Part shown: positions 38,830-46,474 of the stretch, one piece after another | Layout: every line of letters starts with the position of its first letter | How positions within the stretch are numbered: the stretch's first letter is position 1 | Source: Psychroflexus montanilacus | GTDB taxonomy: Bacteria > Bacteroidota > Bacteroidia > Flavobacteriales > Flavobacteriaceae | Direction of reading: 5' to 3' | DNA length: 64,000 nt | Assembly (NCBI RefSeq): GCF_020164535.1 | Contig: NZ_JAIQZC010000001.1 | Coordinates: forward strand, 806,001-870,000 | Position numbers and translations under genes: made by a program | Notes under the pieces: model-generated | The model's input: the letters and a program-made list of their open reading frames with translations, nothing else | The model's database searches: none | What the model was told of the DNA's origin: nothing

Positions 38830-39080
38830 TTATTAGCAAGTTTTTTTTGGATAACATTAACTGTAGCTTCTACATTAATCATTTTCTCCATATCGTCATT
38901 TTCAATTCTGATATCGAATTCATCTTCAACATCGAGGACGATATCGACTAAGTTAGCCGAATTGATTTCAAGATCCTCGATGAAATTAGATTCAGAAGTC
39001 AGATTATTAAAATTTTCCTGATTGTTAACGTAAGGTTTTACGATGGGTTTTAGACGCTCTTGTATAGCTTCGGTAGTCAT
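38826..39080 (-). CDS. Acyl carrier protein, operon-specific
   Basis: An 84-residue ACP with the four-helix layout. The phosphopantetheine serine is Ser41 in EINSANLVDIVLDVEDEFDIRI; the usual DSL triplet is replaced by NSA, so this is not the main fatty-acid AcpP. A dedicated PPTase gene follows with a 4-base overlap. It should carry acyl chains built by the ketosynthase, dehydratase and reductase of the same operon, perhaps delivering them to the type III polyketide synthase. Confidence 0.92.
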   Translation of the reverse strand: MTTEAIQERLKPIVKPYVNNQENFNNLTSESNFIEDLEINSANLVDIVLDVEDEFDIRIENDDMEKMINVEATVNVIQKKLANK

Positions 39081-39251
39081 GTATTTTTTAAAAGCAATTT
39101 ACTAATTAGTTTTTATAAATATGGATTTAAGTATAGACTAGTGAGAAGGAATTCAAAAAAAGACTTCTGTAGTGGATATTCATATTTACTATTTTTATTA
39201 GGCAGTGCCTTAATTGACGGCGTCAAAATTGAAAAAATAATAAATTTGATC

Positions 39252-39479
39252 TCAATCAAGATCCAATTTCTGCTTACACCTAAAACTTTCAAATAGAAAA
39301 TTGATCCCTGTCATAATAAGAATAAGCGAAAAAGTTCCAGCCAGAATCCATTGCCATGCTGGAGCATCGCTGTGTTTCAAAAATCCACTTTCCACCAAAG
39401 CGGATAATCCAAAACCCAGCAATCCGGTTCCTGCTCCTCCAAAAATCCAATAGCGTTTTTTTAGTTGTTTTGAGTTCAT
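39252..39479 (-). CDS. Small two-helix membrane protein in the polyketide operon
   Basis: A 75-residue protein from the ATG at 39479, which overlaps the ketosynthase stop by 4 bases (ATGA). Two transmembrane helices (about 9-29 and 38-60) are joined by a short polar loop (HSDAPAWQW) and flanked by basic residues. I do not recognise the family. Its tight place between the ketosynthase and ACP genes suggests that it anchors the enzymes or product at the membrane. A 171-base A+T-rich gap with no gene separates it from the ACP. Confidence 0.75.
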   Translation of the reverse strand: MNSKQLKKRYWIFGGAGTGLLGFGLSALVESGFLKHSDAPAWQWILAGTFSLILIMTGINFLFESFRCKQKLDLD

Positions 39480-40750
39480 TTGTCGTAAGATTTTAAAATG
39501 ACACAAGCATTGACATCCCCAAACCCAAAGCTTGCTTTAGCCAATAGATTTAATTTCTTCTCAACCAGTCGCCTTGGAATCTTATCCTCATCAATAAGCT
39601 TAAGCACTTCTGGGTGAATAGTATCACAATTGATATTTGGAAAAATGAATCCACGAGACAATTCCAGTACAGAACTTACCAGCTCTATGCTTCCAGCTGC
39701 TGCAAGGGCATGACCTATATGACTTTTCAACGAGTTAATGTAAGGGAATTCCTTACCCGATAAACCCAAAGCCTGAGACCAATTTTCAATTTCGGTGCTA
39801 TCCATGGCAGTTGCCGTAAGATGCCCATTGATCAGGTCTATTTCTTCTGAATTTACTCCAGCATCTAGTAATGCTTGCGATATACAGCTTTTTACTGCCG
39901 TGGAATTGGGCGCCGTCATGCTTCCATTTTCTCGCTGACCACCAGCATTCACGTGACCACCTAAAACTTCTGCATAGATGTGTGCGTCTCTTTCTAGAGC
40001 GGACTCTAAATCTTCCAGAACTAAAGCCCCTGCTCCACTGGAAGGCACAAAACCAGCTGCAGCAGCCGATAATGGCTGTGAGGCCGATTCTGGAGTAGCA
40101 TTGTGCTGATGTGGTAAAATGCGTAGGGCATCAAAACCACCCCAAACATAAGGTCCGGAATCACTACAACTTCCAACAAGCATACGTTTGGCTTTTCCAA
40201 ATTGAATACGCTCAAATCCCATCAATAAGGCTTCCGTTCCTGTGGAACACGCTGAAGAATTGGAGGTGACCTGGTTACCACAACCTAGTCTACCCCCCAG
40301 AAATGCACTAATCCCGCTGGCCATAGTTTGTAAAACGCTGGTACTTCCCAATCTTCTCACCTGCTTATCGTCAATTCGGTTAAAAGCTTCTCTAAGTTTT
40401 TCAACACCTAAAACACCAGTACCAAAAATAATTCCTGAATCTGTATCGAGTTCGTGCTTAATACTCAATTTGGCATCTGTCCAGGCCTCTTGTCCTGCAA
40501 TTCCACCGTAAATCAATCCAGTTGCTAAAAGTCCTCTTTGTTCTAAAGCAGTGAAATTTTTATCTAAAAGTTCCTGAGGTATTTTTGGCACTCCACCAAC
40601 CTGACAACTGAACTTCAAATCTTTGAGCTCTTGATGAAATTTAATCCCGCTTTTACCAGCTTTTATAGCGTCTTCAAATTGAGGAAGACCAGTAGCATTG
40701 GGAGCAACAACCCCCATCCCCGTGATAACCACTCTTTTTCTTTTCATCAT
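39476..40750 (-). CDS. Beta-ketoacyl-ACP synthase (FabF-like ketosynthase)
   Basis: Condensing enzyme of 424 residues that extends an acyl chain with malonyl-ACP. The Cys-His-His triad is complete: Cys168 in SSACSTGTEAL, His310 in INGHLTATAMDSTE and His347 in SLKSHIGHALAAAG, with the same spacing as E. coli FabF (37 residues between the histidines). The second active-site motif has NGHLTAT instead of the usual NAHGTST, so it is a specialised paralogue. The ATG overlaps the dehydratase stop by one base (TAATG). Confidence 0.92.
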   Translation of the reverse strand: MMKRKRVVITGMGVVAPNATGLPQFEDAIKAGKSGIKFHQELKDLKFSCQVGGVPKIPQELLDKNFTALEQRGLLATGLIYGGIAGQEAWTDAKLSIKHELDTDSGIIFGTGVLGVEKLREAFNRIDDKQVRRLGSTSVLQTMASGISAFLGGRLGCGNQVTSNSSACSTGTEALLMGFERIQFGKAKRMLVGSCSDSGPYVWGGFDALRILPHQHNATPESASQPLSAAAAGFVPSSGAGALVLEDLESALERDAHIYAEVLGGHVNAGGQRENGSMTAPNSTAVKSCISQALLDAGVNSEEIDLINGHLTATAMDSTEIENWSQALGLSGKEFPYINSLKSHIGHALAAAGSIELVSSVLELSRGFIFPNINCDTIHPEVLKLIDEDKIPRRLVEKKLNLLAKASFGFGDVNACVILKSYDK

Positions 40751-41190
40751 TAAGGTAAAATTACACCTGCAAGTTCACCTTGCAGGACCAAATCTCCAGT
40801 CAAGTCGTACATCTTTACCGAAGATTTTAATTTATTGAATCTAAAATACATCTTTTCAGCCTCAACAATCACCTTATCGCCAGGTAAAACAGGTTTGATG
40901 AATTCAACATGAGTTGACGTCATAGCTAGTTTCATGTCGTCAAGGTTAATATTTTTTTCCTGAGACAAAAGATAAAGTCCAAAGCTTGCCAAACCAATTT
41001 GGGCAGCACATTCTGTGAGTATAACTCCAGGAGTGACTGGATTATTTTTGAAATGTCCTTTGTAAAACCAGGAAGAGGCTTTAAATGTATAGCTTCCTTT
41101 GATTGAAGTCTCTGACACCTCATCAATAGTTTTGACGTATAGAAAAGGGTCTTGGTAAGGAAGTTTCGCAATAATTTCAGATGATTTCAT
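40750..41190 (-). CDS. 3-Hydroxyacyl-ACP dehydratase, FabZ-like hotdog
   Basis: A 146-residue hotdog protein with the FabZ active site: His46 in WFYKGHFKNNPVTPG and Glu60 in VILTECAAQIG, 14 residues apart as in FabZ. It removes water from 3-hydroxyacyl-ACP to give the enoyl form. It starts 12 bases after the reductase stop and its own stop overlaps the ketosynthase start, placing it in the middle of the operon. Confidence 0.9.
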   Translation of the reverse strand: MKSSEIIAKLPYQDPFLYVKTIDEVSETSIKGSYTFKASSWFYKGHFKNNPVTPGVILTECAAQIGLASFGLYLLSQEKNINLDDMKLAMTSTHVEFIKPVLPGDKVIVEAEKMYFRFNKLKSSVKMYDLTGDLVLQGELAGVILP

Positions 41191-41202
41191 TGTGTTATTG
41201 AT

Positions 41203-41985
41203 TTATAAGCTTTCGCCACCATCCGCTTTTATCACTGAACCATTGATCCAGTTTGCTTCTTTCTTGCTCAAAAGATAAACAACATCGGCCACATCCTCGA
41301 CAGTGGTAAGGCGTTTGAAAGGGTTGCGTTTTACGGCAGCCGCTTTAAGTTCTTGATAACCAGGAATCATTTGGAAGGATTGAGTTTCCACCATTCCCGA
41401 TTGTATACAATTGGCTGTTATCCCATACTCAGCAAACTCTACTGCCATATATTTCATCAAGGTTTCCAGGCTGGTTTTAGCCACAGAAACGGCGGCGTAA
41501 TGTTTCCAAACCCGCTGGTTACCTTCACTTGTAAAAGCCAGTAATTTTGAATGTTCCGTAAACAAGTCGGCTTCTAAAATCGCTTTGGACCAGTCATAAA
41601 AGCTATAAGCCATGGCATTGGCTGTGATTTGTAAATCAGTTAGATTGAGAGGGGAATCTCCAGTCAAAGCTTTCAGGTTTCCTTTGGCAATGCTGTGAAG
41701 AAGTAATTTTATTTTCCCAGATTCACCTAGATGTTCTGGAAGTTGGTCTATAAAGCTTTTCCTTTTTTCTGAATTTGTAGCATCTATATTAACTGTTTTT
41801 AGATCAATCCCGCACTGTTTCATAGTTTCAAATCTGGCTTCGATGTCTGGTAAATCACTTCTTCTATCCCTATGAATTATGATTAAGTTCCATCCGTTTT
41901 GTGCCAGCTTCAAAGCTGAAGCGTAACCTAGGCCTTGGCTTCCTCCGAGAATCAGGGCGTAATGTTTAAGTGATTGGTTGGTCAT
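41203..41985 (-). CDS. SDR oxidoreductase, FabI/FabL-like enoyl reductase
   Basis: A 260-residue short-chain dehydrogenase/reductase. It has the NAD(P) motif GGSQGLGYASA (14-24) and LLHSIAKGN (95-103), a FabI-type feature. The active-site pair is Tyr163-X6-Lys170 (YAAVSVAK) instead of the classical YX3K. With AYSFYDW upstream (about 126), this matches enoyl-ACP reductases FabI and FabL. The C-terminus GSVIKADGGESL is family-typical. It probably saturates the enoyl intermediate. No classical 3-ketoacyl reductase is in the operon; either the housekeeping FabG serves or this enzyme has a wider role. Confidence 0.85.
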   Translation of the reverse strand: MTNQSLKHYALILGGSQGLGYASALKLAQNGWNLIIIHRDRRSDLPDIEARFETMKQCGIDLKTVNIDATNSEKRKSFIDQLPEHLGESGKIKLLLHSIAKGNLKALTGDSPLNLTDLQITANAMAYSFYDWSKAILEADLFTEHSKLLAFTSEGNQRVWKHYAAVSVAKTSLETLMKYMAVEFAEYGITANCIQSGMVETQSFQMIPGYQELKAAAVKRNPFKRLTTVEDVADVVYLLSKKEANWINGSVIKADGGESL

Positions 41986-42064
41986 AAGCTGGATGTCTTT
42001 AAAAGTTTAATCTTATCAGTATTATATTCCGAAGAAATTTAACTCAATATTATTTTAGCTTGAA

Positions 42065-43117
42065 TTACCACTCCAAAAGAATACGCTGAGCAGAAAATCC
42101 AGGTCCAAAACTAAGCATCAAGCCCTTTTCTCCTTTTTTAATAGGTTTTTGCATGATCCGCTCTAGCACATAAAGGACGGTAGCACTACTCATATTTCCA
42201 AATAATCGAAGTACTTCCTTGGTGTCATCGATATTTTTACCCATTGCCCCAAAAAGTGCCTCTACTGTATTGATGATTTTCTTACCTCCAGGGTGAAAAA
42301 TAAGATGATCTACATCTTCAATTTTGGTTTGATTCGCTTCTAAGAACGGGTGAATTATAGCAGGAAAATGACTGCTTATTTTTTCTGGTACATCTATATC
42401 GAGAACCATTTTTAATCCAGAATTGGTAAGATCAAAACCCATCATGTGTGTGTCATTGTAAAAATGATACATGGATTCTCCCAGAATTTTAGGTCCTTTA
42501 CAGGTGTCTTCAGAACTCATTAATACACAAGCAGCTCCATCACCAAAAATGGCAGAACTCACCATATTTGCCATGGATTTATCACTGAGCTGGAAGGTAG
42601 CTGTAGGGGCTTCAAAAGCAACAATGGCCGCGCGTTTATCGGGGTTAGCCTGCAAAAACTGATGTGCATAAATCATCCCAGAAATACCAGCTGCACAACC
42701 CATTTCCGTAACAGGCAATCTCACAATATCCTGTCTCAAGTCCAAATCATTAATAAGAAATGCATCCAAGGACGGGATCATAATACCTGTGCAACTCACA
42801 GTAATAATGTAATCTAAACTTTGTGGGGACCACTCTGCTTTATTCAGTGCTTTTTCAAGGACTTTCTTTCCCAGATTTTTAGCCTCTCGGGTATAAATTT
42901 TGTTCTTATCCTCAAAGGAAGTAGCTTCAAATACCTCTTTAGGATCCATAATGGAATAGCGCTTATCCACTTGTGCGCCTTCGTAAATCTTAATCACTTT
43001 TCGTCTAAATCTCTCGTCTTCATCTGCTAGCCACATCTCTACAAAAGGAATTATATCTTTCGTTTCCTTATAATACTGAGGAGTTTGGGTAGCGACTGTA
43101 TCTATTTTTACACTCAT
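42065..43117 (-). CDS. Type III polyketide synthase (chalcone/alkylresorcinol synthase family)
   Basis: Homodimeric condensing enzyme that extends an acyl starter with malonyl units and cyclises the product. The start is the ATG at 43117, which overlaps the methyltransferase stop (ATGA), giving 350 residues. The Cys-His-Asn triad is complete: Cys141 in EMGCAAGISG, His275 in LIFHPGGKK and Asn308 in LFGNMSSATV; the 33-residue His-Asn gap equals that of chalcone synthase. SCTGIMIPSLDAFL and LSFGPGFSAQ are family signatures. Neighbouring methyltransferase and flavoprotein genes suggest a phenolic-lipid product, as with Streptomyces SrsA. Confidence 0.95.
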   Translation of the reverse strand: MSVKIDTVATQTPQYYKETKDIIPFVEMWLADEDERFRRKVIKIYEGAQVDKRYSIMDPKEVFEATSFEDKNKIYTREAKNLGKKVLEKALNKAEWSPQSLDYIITVSCTGIMIPSLDAFLINDLDLRQDIVRLPVTEMGCAAGISGMIYAHQFLQANPDKRAAIVAFEAPTATFQLSDKSMANMVSSAIFGDGAACVLMSSEDTCKGPKILGESMYHFYNDTHMMGFDLTNSGLKMVLDIDVPEKISSHFPAIIHPFLEANQTKIEDVDHLIFHPGGKKIINTVEALFGAMGKNIDDTKEVLRLFGNMSSATVLYVLERIMQKPIKKGEKGLMLSFGPGFSAQRILLEW

Positions 43118-43824
43118 GAGCTGTATATGATCCACTGGTAACGGAATGCCCAATACCATTTAATGTGGTGCTTTAAATTTATTTGTTTGGCGTAATACTC
43201 AAAGTCTTCTGCTTTAAAACCTCTCAAAATGGAAGTCAAACCATCTTTCCTTGCAATGTCTGAATTTACAAAGACTGCGCAATACAACTTGAATAATCGG
43301 TAAGCAATTTTATTGCGATGCAAATCGTTGATCACAAGCCCTAACCTGGCTTTATCAGAAAGGATGGGAAGTAATTTTTTAATAAAATCATCCTTAAAAT
43401 GATGAAGTGTAAGGCAACACATGATGATATCTGCTTCGAAATCATCAAAATCCTCACTAAAAACATCAATTACTCTAAAAGATATATTTTTATAGGCTTG
43501 GGACCATTCTCTAGCGATTTGGATAGTATGTGGATTGGCATCTATTCCAATAAGCTGAACATTGATTCCTTTTTGCTTTGCCCATTTTGAGATATACCTC
43601 AATGCATCTCCACTTCCACAACCCAAATCTGCAATAACAAAATGCTTGCTCTTTTGGTCTTCCAATAGTTTTTCAATGCCTTTAATAGTAACTCTATGTC
43701 CGCCAAGCTTGGTGTTGATTTTGTCAATGGTCTCCAATACTTTTTTAAGTTCTTCACCTTTAAAATCAAATTTATCCATGATTTCTTCTTCCTTGCTTCG
43801 CGTTTTGGTAGAAATGCCTTTCAT
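43114..43824 (-). CDS. Class I SAM-dependent methyltransferase
   Basis: A 236-residue Rossmann-fold methyltransferase. Motif I is VIADLGCGSGDALRYI (about 58-73), motif II LIGIDANPHTIQIA, and a post-motif IIMCCLTLHHFKDD. The ATG at 43824 overlaps the flavoprotein stop by 4 bases; a second Met (43779, MDKFDFKGEE) is possible. It probably methylates the type III PKS product, as SrsB and BpsB do in other bacteria (inference from gene order). Confidence 0.88.
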   Translation of the reverse strand: MKGISTKTRSKEEEIMDKFDFKGEELKKVLETIDKINTKLGGHRVTIKGIEKLLEDQKSKHFVIADLGCGSGDALRYISKWAKQKGINVQLIGIDANPHTIQIAREWSQAYKNISFRVIDVFSEDFDDFEADIIMCCLTLHHFKDDFIKKLLPILSDKARLGLVINDLHRNKIAYRLFKLYCAVFVNSDIARKDGLTSILRGFKAEDFEYYAKQINLKHHIKWYWAFRYQWIIYSS

Positions 43825-44936
43825 GAGATTGGTTTACCGTGGGTTTGTTGAATCATTTTTTTCAAAATATAAGGAGATTTAGAAACAACTGACATCCCAA
43901 TATTTGTCAATCTGGACTTTAATAATATGTGTTGAAATACACCCCCGAAAATAAGCCTTTTCCTAAAGGTTTTATTCCAAATTTTACTATAATTTTCTTC
44001 CAGTTGCTTTCTGTTTTTATGAGTTTTAAAAGCTTTGATCTCTTCCGATATCAATTTGGCTGAATGGATAGCAATAGCCATACCATTGCCGCATAGTGGA
44101 TGAATAAGTCCTGCAGAATCTCCAGCCATCAGCATATGGTTTTCCACGGCGCTTTTATTTTGAAAAGAAACCTGAGAAATAGCCAAATGCTTGTCAAAAA
44201 GTAAGTTGGAATTGTCAAGAAATGATTTAAGTCTTGGATTTTGAGCAAGGATATGTTTATTGAAATTTTCAACCGACCCTTCTTTTTTGAAGCTATTGTA
44301 ATGTGTGAGGTAGCAAAAATTTACGGCGCCAGTTTCAGTTTTAGAAAGACCGCAATAACCGCCATCAAAATTGTGCAAATGCACTTCTCCTGCTGGAAAA
44401 TCATCCGTCTGATAGTGGGCTTTTATTCCAATCCATGGCGTTTTCTGCTGAATAAAATCTCTACCAAGTTTTTTATCTAAAGTAGAACGCTTTCCAAAAC
44501 TACCGATAGCAATTTCAGAATAATAGGTTTGCTCCTTCGTTGCTATAAAAAACTGTTCATTTTCGAAAGCGACATCCGAAACAGTTTCAAATTTGAAAGT
44601 AACACCGCTTGACTTAGCCGTTTTGTACAAAAGATCATCTAAAGCATACCTTGACATGCCAAAACCACCAAGCGGAAGGTCTACGTTTATGGAGTTGCCA
44701 AAGCGACCACTCAACACCAAGCGATGAATTTGATCTGCCGGGGTGTTTTCAATAGAAATTCCAAGTCGATTTAAATAAGGTAACACTTCGTTGGAGACGT
44801 ATTCACCACAAACCTTATGCTTTGGATAGTGATCTTTTTCTATGACTAAGATATCCAACCCAGATAAAGATAAATCAATAGCAGAAGTTAACCCAGCCAA
44901 ACCTCCACCAACTATTATAACATCAAACCTTTTCAT
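43821..44936 (-). CDS. FAD-dependent oxidoreductase, geranylgeranyl-reductase/UbiH-like
   Basis: A 371-residue flavoprotein of the group that includes geranylgeranyl reductases and aromatic hydroxylases. It has the dinucleotide motif VIIVGGGLAGLTSAID (6-21), HKVCGEYVSNEVLPYL (about 40-55, a feature of the group), and MLMAGDSAGLIHPLCGNGM (about 270-288), the second FAD motif. It is the first gene of the nine-gene operon. By analogy with SrsC it may hydroxylate the methylated phenolic lipid to a quinone. Only 68 bases, mostly the OmpA terminator, lie upstream and no exact -7 box was found there. Confidence 0.88.
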   Translation of the reverse strand: MKRFDVIIVGGGLAGLTSAIDLSLSGLDILVIEKDHYPKHKVCGEYVSNEVLPYLNRLGISIENTPADQIHRLVLSGRFGNSINVDLPLGGFGMSRYALDDLLYKTAKSSGVTFKFETVSDVAFENEQFFIATKEQTYYSEIAIGSFGKRSTLDKKLGRDFIQQKTPWIGIKAHYQTDDFPAGEVHLHNFDGGYCGLSKTETGAVNFCYLTHYNSFKKEGSVENFNKHILAQNPRLKSFLDNSNLLFDKHLAISQVSFQNKSAVENHMLMAGDSAGLIHPLCGNGMAIAIHSAKLISEEIKAFKTHKNRKQLEENYSKIWNKTFRKRLIFGGVFQHILLKSRLTNIGMSVVSKSPYILKKMIQQTHGKPIS

Positions 44937-44953
44937 TTTGGAAATTTAGGCAT

Positions 44954-44984
44954 AAAAAAAATCCTAATGTGGAATTAGGATTTT
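44954..44984 (-). terminator. Intrinsic terminator after the lipocalin-OmpA genes
   Basis: AAAATCCTAAT (44958-44968) and ATTAGGATTTT (44974-44984) form a perfect 11-bp stem with a 5-base loop. On the minus strand it is followed by seven T residues (the A run at 44954-44960). It separates the OmpA gene from the polyketide operon that begins at 44936. Confidence 0.88.
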
Positions 44985-45004
44985 CTGTTGTACTATTTTA
45001 AAGA

Positions 45005-45700
45005 TTATTCAGCTTTTTGCTTCGCTTCTTCTTTTAGTTCTTCATTGGCAACAATGGCCAGTTCTACCCTTCTATTTTTGGAACGCCCTTCAGAGGTGTT
45101 GTTATCATACTTCGGTTGTTCTTCTCCAAACCAATTGGTTTCAATTCTTGAATTTCCTATTCCATTATTGGTTAAATAATCGGTAACAGACTGAGCACGT
45201 TTTTTGGATAATTCCATGTTGTAGCTATCACTTCCAGTAGAATCTGTGTGACCTTCAACTATAATATTGGTTTTGGGATATTTTTGAAAAATGCTAATCA
45301 ATTTCAACAGTGAAATTTCGGACTTATCGTTGATGTCGGATTTGTTAGTTGCAAAGTAAACTCCAGAATTTTCGTCGAATGTAACATTGATGCCTTCTCC
45401 AACTCTAGTGACTTCAGCTCCAGGAATCTCTTCTTCAATTTCCTTGGCCTGTTTATCCATTCTATTTCCGATATACGCACCTGCTGCTCCACCTACAACA
45501 CCTCCAATAATAGCTCCTAAGACAGAATTATCACCATCGCCAGTATTATTACCTATTACACCACCTATGACAGCTCCGCCAGCAGCGCCTACAGCACCAC
45601 CACGCTGGGTATTGTTGGTGTTTTTCACGGCTTCACAAGAACTGAAAAGGAATGCAAATGCCATCAATATTCCAAGTATTTTATTTTTGGTTGGTTTCAT
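45005..45700 (-). CDS. OmpA-family lipoprotein with glycine zipper
   Basis: A 231-residue outer-membrane lipoprotein: signal peptide and lipobox (FLFSSC, Cys23), a glycine-zipper region (about 34-82, GAAGGAVIGGVIGNNTGDGD and repeats), and an OmpA C-terminal peptidoglycan-binding domain (about 105-220, IIVEGHTDSTGSDSYN, LSKKRAQSVTDYL and GRSKNRRVELAI). It tethers the outer membrane to peptidoglycan. It follows the lipocalin gene by 3 bases and ends at its own terminator. Confidence 0.93.
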   Translation of the reverse strand: MKPTKNKILGILMAFAFLFSSCEAVKNTNNTQRGGAVGAAGGAVIGGVIGNNTGDGDNSVLGAIIGGVVGGAAGAYIGNRMDKQAKEIEEEIPGAEVTRVGEGINVTFDENSGVYFATNKSDINDKSEISLLKLISIFQKYPKTNIIVEGHTDSTGSDSYNMELSKKRAQSVTDYLTNNGIGNSRIETNWFGEEQPKYDNNTSEGRSKNRRVELAIVANEELKEEAKQKAE

Positions 45701-45703
45701 AGT

Positions 45704-46177
45704 TTAAATTTTTGAAAATGTCGTTTCTACTTTTATCTCTTTACCATTATAATTAGCAGTTTGTTCCCAAACCATTTCATTTTCTAACAAAGATTTAATT
45801 CGGATTCGTGTTCCTTGGCTTACATCTTTTGCCTTTTGTCCTGTTGTAACTTTCATTAAAACTTCGGGATAGGCATTTTTGGCTGTTTCACTATCAACGT
45901 ACCAAGTTAGTCTATTTTTGGTTTTCGCACATGAATCACCATCCAAAGTAAATTCACCTGTACTATTATTTGGTACAAATTTCCAAATAGAATTTTGAAA
46001 ACAGCTGATGTCTGCAACTTCAAATAGTTCGACATCGAAAAAACCAGAAGAATCTGGGAAAGTCACCGATTCCAGAACCCAATCGCCCTTAAATTCTCTT
46101 TCAACTTTGTTAGCTAAATAAGAAGAACCGCAGGATGAAAACAGGATAGCAACAATTAAAACAAGGCAATATCTCAT
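45704..46177 (-). CDS. Lipocalin-like lipoprotein
   Basis: A 157-residue lipoprotein with signal peptide and lipobox (LFSSCGSS, Cys16). The mature part begins with a lipocalin-type pattern, FKGDWVLESVTFPDSSG, followed by strands with ISCFQNSIWKFVPN and a cysteine pair (Cys75-Cys91 region, probably disulfide-bonded). It may bind a small hydrophobic ligand at the outer membrane; the ligand is unknown. It is in operon with the OmpA-like gene. Confidence 0.8.
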   Translation of the reverse strand: MRYCLVLIVAILFSSCGSSYLANKVEREFKGDWVLESVTFPDSSGFFDVELFEVADISCFQNSIWKFVPNNSTGEFTLDGDSCAKTKNRLTWYVDSETAKNAYPEVLMKVTTGQKAKDVSQGTRIRIKSLLENEMVWEQTANYNGKEIKVETTFSKI

Positions 46178-46203
46178 AGGTTTTATCTTTAATTAAACAT
46201 AAA

Positions 46204-46242
46204 AAATCCGCAGGCTAAATACTTTGGTAAACCTACGGATTT
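46204..46242 (-). terminator. Hairpin terminator of the DUF1328 gene
   Basis: AAATCCGCAGG (46204-46214) pairs with CCTACGGATTT (46232-46242), an 11-bp stem with one mismatch and a 17-base loop. An A run at 46201-46206 gives a T tail on the minus strand. It lies 8 bases beyond the DUF1328 stop. Confidence 0.7.
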
Positions 46243-46250
46243 AATTTTTT

Positions 46251-46412
46251 CTATCGTCTGAAAAGTCTTCCTAAAAGAGAGATAACAAACAATACTATAA
46301 AAATGTAAAAAATAATTTTTGCAATGTCTGCAGCACCTTCAGCAATTCCGCCAAAGCCTAACACAGCTGCAATTAATGCAATCACTAAAAATGTAATAAC
46401 CCATCGTATCAT
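46251..46412 (-). CDS. DUF1328 small membrane protein
   Basis: A 53-residue protein read on the minus strand from the ATG at 46412, starting [20 protein letters not shown]. Two transmembrane helices surround [13 protein letters not shown], the DUF1328 (YtjA) signature, and the end reads RLFRR. The family is common in small envelope stress genes of proteobacteria and Bacteroidota; no function is known. It has its own terminator. Confidence 0.88.
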   Translation of the reverse strand: MIRWVITFLVIALIAAVLGFGGIAEGAADIAKIIFYIFIVLFVISLLGRLFRR

Positions 46413-46474
46413 AATTTTTGGTTTTTATGGTTGGTTATACTAACTTAACCAAAAAGTATGGCCTTAGGATAAAT

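Noticed and set aside
43118-43159. Upstream ATG of the type III PKS at 43159
   Set aside because: It would overlap the methyltransferase gene by 46 bases; the ATG at 43117 overlaps the methyltransferase stop by 4 bases, as elsewhere in the operon.
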